A stretch of DNA of 47,323 bases from JAICIG01 sp035532215 (GTDB lineage Bacteria > Planctomycetota > Planctomycetia > Pirellulales > JAICIG01): positions 1-47,323 of the forward strand of contig DATKRK010000285.1 of NCBI GenBank assembly GCA_035532215.1, read 5' to 3'. Positions 16,137 through 23,127 of this stretch are shown in pieces. The notes beneath the pieces are model-generated. The model was given only the letters and a program-made list of their open reading frames with translations. It searched no databases and had not been told where the DNA came from. The translations under genes were made by a program, and so were the position numbers. Every line of letters starts with the position of its first letter. Positions within the stretch are counted from its first letter, which is position 1.

Positions 16137-16482
16137 CGCATATATCATAAGGCTTTTTGAAGTATAGACTTATGGGCAATCGAGATGGTCATGGCACCCT
16201 TCGCAGAGGGGGCTGCGATACTGAAAAAACCAGTTCTTCTGAGTGGTATTGAATGTGCCATCCAACTCGAAAAAGCAGGTCCGCCCTCGGAAAACAAATC
16301 GGGGGGACGACGGAATGGCGGTCGCCTGGTATCCTTAACCATGTAGGGGGAACGGCTGGGCGGTGTTCAATAGGCAGCGCTCGGCCGGAGCGAAGCGACT
16401 CGCTCTCGACGCCCCTATCTCGGTAGCAGCTTGGCTGCGAAGGCAAAACCTTGCTCACTAGCGGGAAGGGCGCGTCCCATAT
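16137..16482. other. Intergenic region without recognisable gene
   Basis: The first 60-120 bases are AT-rich compared with the surroundings (about 40% GC in 16141-16200). I see no tRNA or riboswitch signature. Short reading frames on the minus strand lack protein character. Small inverted pairs (for example AGCGA/TCGCT near 16390) are too short to call. Confidence 0.5.
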
Positions 16483-17754
16483 ATGTCGTCGGTCGCTACC
16501 AGTATCTCCAAAGCGCGAGAGGGAATCGTCGGGCTGTTCTGCCTGTTCGGCGTGCTGTATTTCATTCAGGGAGTGAATGAAACCGCCACGGGCCTCGTCA
16601 ACCAGCCGTTTCTTTCACTGCTGAAACGTTGGGGCAGCTCGCCCAGCCAGATCACGAGCTACGTGGCCTTGCTCGGCTTGCCTTGGTGCCTGAAACCGTT
16701 GTTCGGCTTGGCATCGGATTTCATACGCTTCGCCGGATATCGCCGCAAAAGCTATCTGATTGCAGCGGGCTTCGCCTCGACTGTTTGTTTCCTGGGCCTG
16801 TATTTGCTGCCCTTGTCGGCCGATTTGCGCGGGCTGTTGCTCGTCGGCCTGTTCGTGCCAACCGTCGCGGTGACGTTCGCCGACGTCGTGCTCGACGCGC
16901 TCATCATCGAGATCGGTCAGCCGCGAGAGATCACCGGGCGATTACAATCCGTGCGCTGGGGCGCCAGCTACGCAGCGACCATTCTCACCGGATTTTTGGG
17001 CGGAAAGCTGTGCCAGAGCAACCAGCACCGGCTGGCGTTTCTGATCTGCGGCGCGTTGGCGGCGGCGGGCTTGTTTTTGGCGATCATGATGGTCCGCGAG
17101 CCGCGAGCCGTCGAGGTCGAAGAAGATCTGCCGTCGCTGAAGTCCGCACTCATCGAATCGTTGCGATCGCGGGCCGTCATCGTCACCGGGTTGTTCTTGT
17201 TCGTCTGGCATTTCAACCCCTTCACGCAGGCGGTCTTGTACTTGCACGTGACCAAGACGATGAACTTTAGCCAGAGCCTGAGCGAAGAACTCTACGGCCA
17301 ATCGATGTCGATGCTGGCCATTGGGTCGGTCCTGGCTTGCGCCTGTTACGGCGTCTATTGCCGGCGCGTGCCGATGCGCAGGCTAGCGCCGTTGTCCGTC
17401 GTGATGGGCATCGCCAGCAACATGGTCTATTGGCTGCTCACGGGGCAGAAATCGCTTGAAATCGTGAGCGTGGTCGTCGGTTTTACCTACATGACCGCCA
17501 ATATGATTCAATGCGACCTGGCCGCCCGGGCCTGTCCGGTCCGCGCGGCGGGAACGATCTTCGGCGCTTTCATGGCCGTGTGCAATATCAGCACGCTGCT
17601 TTCCATCTGGGTCGGGGGCGGCATGTACCAACTGGCGGTCGATCGTTGGGGCGGCATGCAAGCGTTTCAATTGATGCTGCTGATGGGCAGCGGATTCATG
17701 GCTGCTTCTTGGCTTGTCGCCCGGCTGTTGCCCAAAGAACTGCTGGCGAAGTAA
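16483..17754 (+). CDS. BT1 (folate-biopterin transporter) family major facilitator protein
   Basis: The 423-residue product has about 12 hydrophobic segments. BT1-family signatures are clear: LGLPWCLKPLFGLASDF followed by GYRRKSYL (about residues 63-90), and FADVVLDALIIEIGQPREIT with GRLQSVRWGASYA (about 132-168). Members in protozoa, cyanobacteria and plants move folates, pterins or S-adenosylmethionine; many bacterial members have no known substrate. A cytoplasmic loop at about 208-222 (PRAVEVEEDLPSLK) separates the two halves. The Shine-Dalgarno match (GGAAGGG) is rather far from ATG 16483. The gene stands alone between non-coding stretches, so the context gives no substrate. Confidence 0.85.
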   Translation: MSSVATSISKAREGIVGLFCLFGVLYFIQGVNETATGLVNQPFLSLLKRWGSSPSQITSYVALLGLPWCLKPLFGLASDFIRFAGYRRKSYLIAAGFASTVCFLGLYLLPLSADLRGLLLVGLFVPTVAVTFADVVLDALIIEIGQPREITGRLQSVRWGASYAATILTGFLGGKLCQSNQHRLAFLICGALAAAGLFLAIMMVREPRAVEVEEDLPSLKSALIESLRSRAVIVTGLFLFVWHFNPFTQAVLYLHVTKTMNFSQSLSEELYGQSMSMLAIGSVLACACYGVYCRRVPMRRLAPLSVVMGIASNMVYWLLTGQKSLEIVSVVVGFTYMTANMIQCDLAARACPVRAAGTIFGAFMAVCNISTLLSIWVGGGMYQLAVDRWGGMQAFQLMLLMGSGFMAASWLVARLLPKELLAK

Positions 17755-17907
17755 TTGCCCGTGCACGAGTTGCTCCATGCTTCCGCACAGGATTCGGCGA
17801 ATTTCATTAAGAATTCGTTAGCCGTCGCCGCCAGATTGCTTGAAATCGAGCGGAACTCGATAATAGACAAACCAGGGGCGCTCGAATTTAACGAGGGACT
17901 TTCGGCC

Positions 17908-18795
17908 ATGAAAATGTGGCGCTCGATTGCATTAATCTTCTTGGCGGCGGCATTGTTGGCGCTGCCTGACGAGCTAGCGGAAGGCCGAGGGCACATGTCG
18001 GGCCGTTCGCCTCGGGGAGGCGGTGGAATCTTCGGCATCGCGATGGCGCAGGCGAAGGCCCGAGCAGCCTGGGAGGCGCGAGAACGCGCCGCCGAAACGG
18101 CTCGCCGCATCAAGAACAACAAGGAGCGCATGATCTACGCCGAAAAGGCGCGCAAGGAAGGCAAGCCCCGGCTGGCGGCCACGCTTTATCTGCGAGCGGG
18201 CCTCTCGCAGGATAAATCAAACAGGGCCGCCGCCAAGAAAGCCCTGGCCTCGATGGCCGAAGACGGCCGGGCCGAGATGAAAAAGGCCGACAATCTGCTG
18301 GCCAAGGGCCAGGTGATCGAAGCCTTCGAAAAGCTCGATTATCTCGATTGGGCCTACGAAAACGTGCCCAAGTTCAATGAAGAAATCGCCTCGCACGTCG
18401 GCAAATTACATCGAGATCCAAAAAACAAGGCGATCCTCAACGAGGTCGACGCGTCGGCCCTGCTGGCCGAAGCGAAAAGACACGAGTCCAAGCAGGAGTT
18501 GTGCTGCGCGTACCTCATCTATGAAGAGGCTGCCAAGCTCGTTCCGGCCAAATCGGCCCTGGTGGCCGAAGAACGCTATCTGGAACTGAAGGCCGACCCG
18601 AAAGTGGTCGCCGACGCCGCCGAGTGCCGCATCATCCAGGAGTGCCACCACATCTATCACACCGCGGAACTGCTGGAAAAAAACGCCCCCGAACGCGCCG
18701 CCGAGTTGTTCCGAAAGATCGTGGAACAATCGCCGAGCGATTCCGAAGTTTATAAATGCGCTCGTGAGGAGCTGGCCAAAATCAGCCCCCGATAG
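17908..18795 (+). CDS. Exported helical repeat protein, unknown function
   Basis: I place the start at ATG 17908, preceded by GAGGGA; an in-frame extension back to 17755 would bury the signal peptide. The 295-residue product begins MKMWRSIALIFLAAALLALP, then a Gly/Arg-rich segment (SGRSPRGGGGIF). The rest is helical and charged with TPR-like arrangement (ERMIYAEKARKEGKPRLAAT, LYLRAGLSQDKSNRAAAKKA, EKNAPERAAELFRKIVEQSP). Cys pairs occur in the second half (ELCCAYLIYEEA, AECRIIQECHH). I do not recognise a family. TPR-type protein binding outside the cytoplasm is the likely mode. Confidence 0.8.
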   Translation: MKMWRSIALIFLAAALLALPDELAEGRGHMSGRSPRGGGGIFGIAMAQAKARAAWEARERAAETARRIKNNKERMIYAEKARKEGKPRLAATLYLRAGLSQDKSNRAAAKKALASMAEDGRAEMKKADNLLAKGQVIEAFEKLDYLDWAYENVPKFNEEIASHVGKLHRDPKNKAILNEVDASALLAEAKRHESKQELCCAYLIYEEAAKLVPAKSALVAEERYLELKADPKVVADAAECRIIQECHHIYHTAELLEKNAPERAAELFRKIVEQSPSDSEVYKCAREELAKISPR

Positions 18796-19259
18796 CGAGA
18801 CGCCGCGCCGAAACCGTCTCGAACCCCGCCGGCCGTCTTTCTAGTTTACCTATTTTCACAGGCGCATTGCGATTCCAGGCCGCCGCGTTAGCTGGTATCG
18901 GCCGAGCGGATTCGTCGAGCGCACCGCGCGGTTTGTATAAATCGGCCTTGATTTCAGATTTCGCGTTGAAGCGGGTAATTGAGCTAGTTTAGTGAGGGAA
19001 CCCGGCCATCTGCGTTCTAGCGCCGACGACTCCATTTCACGTTGTTCTTTGCGCTCCAGCATTCGCAAACCCTTCAGTTTCACGCCACTGACCGCCGAAT
19101 TGCGAGAGATTTGCCCGCCACGTGTGCTTGCACGTACTGGCTAGCGCAAAGTGCAAGGTGCGCTCGATTCGTCTCCAGGCAGGGTTTCGCATTGACCGAC
19201 CATAAGGGAGGCGGGTATAGTTCGCCGCCCTGTCGAGCGACCGCGGTGGAGGTTCCTTC
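18796..19259. other. Intergenic region, one possible hairpin
   Basis: There is a possible GAGACG...CGTCTC-type hairpin at about 18797-18822 right after the preceding stop, without a U-run. Otherwise I see no gene. A 143-codon minus-strand frame across 19037-19468 is the shadow of the lipoprotein gene plus random sequence. Confidence 0.5.
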
Positions 19260-19775
19260 GTGCCTCGTCTATTGAACCTTTCTCTAGCTCTGCTGTATTT
19301 GCTTTGCGCCGCAGCGTCGGCAAGCGTTTCCGGTTGCGCCGCCATCAAGGCTAGCCGGCAGCCCGACAAAAAGGACGTGGCCGTGCTGCACCAAGGCGTG
19401 CCTCGCACGCACGTCATCGCCGAATTGGGCAAGCCCGAGTGGACTCGCGAGCGAGACGGCGTGATCACCGACGTGTTCTCGTTTCGACAAGGTTACAGCA
19501 AGGGCATAAAAGCCAGCCGAGCCCTGGCCCATGGCGCCGCCGACGTCGTGACGGGCGGGCTGTGGGAAGTCGTCGGCATTCCGGCCGAGACTCTGGCCGA
19601 CGGCACCCAGGTGCAAGTCGTCGTCACCTACGACGACGTCGAGAACGTCAAAGCGGTGCAAGTCATCAAGGGCCAAAAGGCGCTCGAAGAGCGCCGCGGG
19701 CTGTTCGCCCGGCGGCAGAAGTCGAAACCCCAAGCGACGTTGGCTTCCAGCCGCCGCAAACCGCAGGATGGCTGA
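19260..19775 (+). CDS. Lipoprotein with BamE/SmpA-like domain
   Basis: GTG 19260 follows GGAGG at 11 bases. The 171-residue product has a lipoprotein signal with lipobox V23-S-G-C26. Residues about 40-75 (VAVLHQGVPRTHVIAELGKP, EWTRERDGVITDVFSFRQG) fit the BamE/SmpA-like fold, in which xxGMxxxxVxxxLGxP precedes a beta-strand block. A hydrophobic Gly/Ala segment at about 87-107 (ALAHGAADVVTGGLWEVVGI) and strands (TQVQVVVTYDDVENVKAVQV) follow, then a basic tail. It probably sits on a membrane facing the periplasm. BamE itself helps assemble outer-membrane proteins; calling this a true BamE would go beyond the evidence. Confidence 0.8.
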   Translation: MPRLLNLSLALLYLLCAAASASVSGCAAIKASRQPDKKDVAVLHQGVPRTHVIAELGKPEWTRERDGVITDVFSFRQGYSKGIKASRALAHGAADVVTGGLWEVVGIPAETLADGTQVQVVVTYDDVENVKAVQVIKGQKALEERRGLFARRQKSKPQATLASSRRKPQDG

Positions 19776-19963
19776 GCGCTGGCCGCGGCACGGCCCTTCT
19801 GCTTCCCACTTTGCCGTGGTGAATCGGTCCTCCAGCCGATCGCGAATTAGCTCGTCAATGGAATCTGGCGGCGGCGGTTGCCCATCGTGCGGCCCCGACT
19901 CGGTTGCCCTGGTTGTCGCTTGCGCCGATAATGGCTGCGGGGGCGCCGCACTTTGGATCGGCC

Positions 19964-22729
19964 ATGTCTGCAGGCTTCGACCCCTATCGCAAGTGGTTGG
20001 GCATTCCGCCCGAGGAACTGCCGCCGAATCATTATCGGCTGCTCGGGCTGGGGTTGTTCGAAAGCGACTTCGACGCGATCTCGAATGCGGCCGATCGGCA
20101 AATGGCGCACGTGCGCACGTTTCAATCGGGGCCGCATTCGGCGCTTTCGCAGCAACTGCTCAATGAATTGTCGGCGGCGCGCGTTTGTCTGCTGAATCCC
20201 GCCCGCAAGGCGGAATACGACCGGACCTTGCGAAGCAGCCTGCGCGCCTCGCCGGCGCCCAATCCGCCAGCGTCCGGTGCGCCGGTATCCAATGCGCCGG
20301 CGCCCGCCCCGGCCCAGCCTCGCACGCTTGGCTCTGCAGCTCGACCGCGTTCGTCCCTCTCCGCTGGCCCCGCGTTGGGCGAGTACGGGCTCGATCCGCC
20401 GAAGACGCTCGCGCGCCCGAGCCCAAAGCTGAGGCGGCTTGGCCAGCCCAAGCCGGCGGCCCGGACGGCGCAAATTGGCGCCGCCGCAGTCGCTGCGGCG
20501 CTGATCTTTTTTGCGGCGATCTTTACGCTGACGAGGTTCAAGGGAGAACCGCCGCTCGAATCTTCTGCGGCGACGGAAGGGGCTGAGGACGCATCGCTCG
20601 CCGAGGCGACGCGATCGAATGGAAGGCTCGAAGCAGGCGCTACGTCGGAAAACGCTGCAGACGAACCGCCTTCGCTCACGCGCCCTGGCGGCGAATCCGT
20701 GGTCGATGTTTCGGCGGCCGACGCGCCGTCGATCGGAACGGTCTCGCCGCGCGTGGGGCCGAAGGAGTCTCCGTCCGGCGGCAACCGCAGCACGGACCAC
20801 GCCGATGCGTTACCGGAGGTGCGGCGGCAGTTTGCCGATCTCACGCGAAAACTGAACGACTTTGCCTCGTGGAAGGTGCTGAGCGGGCAATGGTCGCAGC
20901 GCGAGGGAGGCTTTCTCGGAAAAGGCGATTCGCGGCTGGAGTTCAGCGGCGAGCTTCCCGCCGAATGCCTGCTGACTTTCCAGATGAACGTGCTGGAAGG
21001 CATGCGCCCTAGAATCTTCTTTTTCGGCGACCGCAACTTTCATTTCGGCAACGAAGGGTACGAGCGAACGCTGTTTATTCACGGCGAAGGGCAAGAAGGC
21101 GCCGTCGGCAAACCTCGCCCTTACGCGAACGGCGAGGCGCTGAAAGTCGCTTGCCGCTTTGCGGGCCGCGACGTTCAATTCAATGTCAACGGCGAGTCGG
21201 TCGTTCGCTTTCGCAGCAAGAACACCGGCCCGCTCAAATTGACGATTTCCGGGGGCGACTTCTACAGCCCGGGACAAACCCGCTTCCGCGATTTCAAGCT
21301 CGAACTGCGGCCGCTTCCGCCCGAATCGATGCCAGCCGCGGCGAGCGCACCAGCCGCAATTCCGGCCGGCAGCCCCAACGAACCGCCCGCGCCGCCGGAC
21401 GTTCGCGAGCGGATTCCCGATCCTGCGCTCGTTCGCGATGCCGGCCGCAAGGTCGAAGCCAGGTATCAGAACGATTGGCGGCGAGCTAAAAAGTTGGCCG
21501 ACCGACTCAACATTCCTCTGAGGATGATCGATGACAGCCGAGGCGCCGAGTCGATGCCGATGCGATACGCCCTGCTGCGCGAAGCCGCCGGGCGCGCGGC
21601 CGGCATGGGCGACGCCGCGGCGACTTGCGAGGCGATCGACGAACTGCAAAAGCATTTTCGCGTCGATGCGCTCGCCGATCGCCTCGAGGCCGTGCGGCAA
21701 TCCGTGCTCAAATTGCACGACGCATCGCAAGCCTGGGCTGCGATCATGACGGCGCTCTCGCTGGCCGATCTCGCGTTGCGCCAAGATCAACTGGCGTTGG
21801 CCGACGGTTTCATCGACTCGGCCGCGGTGGCGGCCAAGAAGTCGGGCAATCTCGCCATTCGACAGGTCATTCGGCAACGCACGGCGGCCGTCGCTCGCCG
21901 CAAGCACGAGCGAGAGAAATACGACGACGCTTTCGAACGGCTCAAGGCGGCGCCCGACGACCCGGGCGCCAATCTAACGGTCGGCCGCTACGAATGCTTC
22001 TATCTGGGCCGCTGGGAGCAAGGCTTGCCGCGGCTCGAGAAGTCGTCCGACGCGACGTTGGCGAAGCTCGCGGGGTTGGAAAAAGCCGCTGCGGCAGATC
22101 CGAGCCAGCGGGCGGCGTTGGCCGACGCATGGCAGGCGGCCGCCGCGCAGGCGGGGACGGACCACGACGACTACTTGCTCGAAGCCAATTACTGGCGATT
22201 GCGTTCGCTCTCGAAACCGGCCGTTCAGCCCGCCGCGCCGCCGGCGGTGGGTGCGGCCATCGGCCTGGCGCGCACCGAGCCTGGGCTGAACGCCGCGCTG
22301 TTCAACGGCGCCGACTTTCAGCAGGAAGTTCTGCGCCGCGTCGATCCGTTCATTCGGAAAAACTTCGGCTTCGGATCGCCCGACCCCAAGATCGGCGGCG
22401 ATAACTTCTCCATCCGCTGGACGGGTTGGCTGAAGCCGCCGCTAGCGGGCAAGTACGTGTTGCACGCCACGGCCGACGACGGCTTTAGGCTCTGGCTCGA
22501 CGGCAAGAAGCTGCTCGACCGCTGGGGCGGCGCGGGTGACGAGAGCAAGGAGGTCGATTTGACCGAAGGCTTGCACGCCTTGAAGATCGAGTACAACGAG
22601 TACGGCGCCACTGCCGGGGTGCGGCTGAGTTGGAAGCTGCGCGACCTGTCGACCGACTTCACCGTACCTGCCGCCGCGCTGTTTCACGATTCGGCCGGCA
22701 TTGCCGAGGAGATCGGACAGGGCCCGTGA
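19964..22729 (+). CDS. DnaJ-like N-terminal module / TM / DUF1080-like / PA14 domain protein
   Basis: I chose ATG 19964 because the planctomycete module starts there (FDPYRKWLGIPPEELPPNHY, RLLGLGLFESDFDAISNAAD); ATG 19904 or 19931 would add an unrelated leader. The 921-residue product has this J-domain-like module at 1-90, without the HPD tripeptide of true DnaJ. A Pro/Ala linker and one membrane helix at about 172-190 (AAAVAAALIFFAAIFTLT) follow. A LamG/DUF1080-like beta sandwich covers about 285-450 (FASWKVLSGQWSQREGGFLG, TRFRDFKLELRPLP). Next is a helical region at about 480-740, and then a PA14 domain at about 765-905 (FSIRWTGWLKPPLAGKYVLH, ADDGFRLWLDGKKLLDRWGG). PA14 binds carbohydrates in several proteins. 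The protein probably spans the inner membrane with the J-like part inside. Confidence 0.88.
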   Translation: MSAGFDPYRKWLGIPPEELPPNHYRLLGLGLFESDFDAISNAADRQMAHVRTFQSGPHSALSQQLLNELSAARVCLLNPARKAEYDRTLRSSLRASPAPNPPASGAPVSNAPAPAPAQPRTLGSAARPRSSLSAGPALGEYGLDPPKTLARPSPKLRRLGQPKPAARTAQIGAAAVAAALIFFAAIFTLTRFKGEPPLESSAATEGAEDASLAEATRSNGRLEAGATSENAADEPPSLTRPGGESVVDVSAADAPSIGTVSPRVGPKESPSGGNRSTDHADALPEVRRQFADLTRKLNDFASWKVLSGQWSQREGGFLGKGDSRLEFSGELPAECLLTFQMNVLEGMRPRIFFFGDRNFHFGNEGYERTLFIHGEGQEGAVGKPRPYANGEALKVACRFAGRDVQFNVNGESVVRFRSKNTGPLKLTISGGDFYSPGQTRFRDFKLELRPLPPESMPAAASAPAAIPAGSPNEPPAPPDVRERIPDPALVRDAGRKVEARYQNDWRRAKKLADRLNIPLRMIDDSRGAESMPMRYALLREAAGRAAGMGDAAATCEAIDELQKHFRVDALADRLEAVRQSVLKLHDASQAWAAIMTALSLADLALRQDQLALADGFIDSAAVAAKKSGNLAIRQVIRQRTAAVARRKHEREKYDDAFERLKAAPDDPGANLTVGRYECFYLGRWEQGLPRLEKSSDATLAKLAGLEKAAAADPSQRAALADAWQAAAAQAGTDHDDYLLEANYWRLRSLSKPAVQPAAPPAVGAAIGLARTEPGLNAALFNGADFQQEVLRRVDPFIRKNFGFGSPDPKIGGDNFSIRWTGWLKPPLAGKYVLHATADDGFRLWLDGKKLLDRWGGAGDESKEVDLTEGLHALKIEYNEYGATAGVRLSWKLRDLSTDFTVPAAALFHDSAGIAEEIGQGP

Positions 22730-22798
22730 TCGGTGTTCGCGCGACTGTCGTCAAAAGCACAGAGCTTGCAAATGGCTCTTATGGGATCTGCGAACACT

Positions 22799-23029
22799 TC
22801 ATTCACTTTCGGAATGCTTGTCGTGGACGGTTGGCTTATCGAAGCTTTTCCTGAGCTTATCAAGAAAACCATCGCGGCCTAACATGAACCGATACCTGCT
22901 TATCTGGCAAGCCAAATCTTTTCGAGCTTGGCTTCCCCGGATATACGCATCCCGATGCCCGGACGCGTCGCTCCACCGATCGATGGCTTTGCGAAGCAAC
23001 TCGAACAACTTCATCGTTTCGTGCTTCAT
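22799..23029 (-). CDS. Possible small protein (doubtful) in a 398-base gap
   Basis: A 76-residue frame starting MKHETMKLFELLRKAIDRWS has balanced composition and could be real, but it has no clear ribosome site and no recognised family. The rest of 22730-23127 shows no other candidate. It lies at the convergent junction of the PA14 gene and the FkbM-TPR-GT gene. GCTTATCGAAGC and TGAGCTTATCAAG near 22840-22862 suggest decayed sequence. Confidence 0.25.
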   Translation of the reverse strand: MKHETMKLFELLRKAIDRWSDASGHRDAYIRGSQARKDLACQISRYRFMLGRDGFLDKLRKSFDKPTVHDKHSESE

Positions 23030-23127
23030 GATGTTGTCCTAGAGCCGGCCCTTGATTGCCATTGCTCGCATCCTGGGGCATCGCCAAGGCTCTGCCGCCA
23101 GCCACCCGGCCGCTATCGCTTGAAGAA

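Noticed and set aside
16145..16458. Two short minus-strand frames in the gap before the BT1 gene
   Set aside because: No ribosome site and no protein-like pattern.
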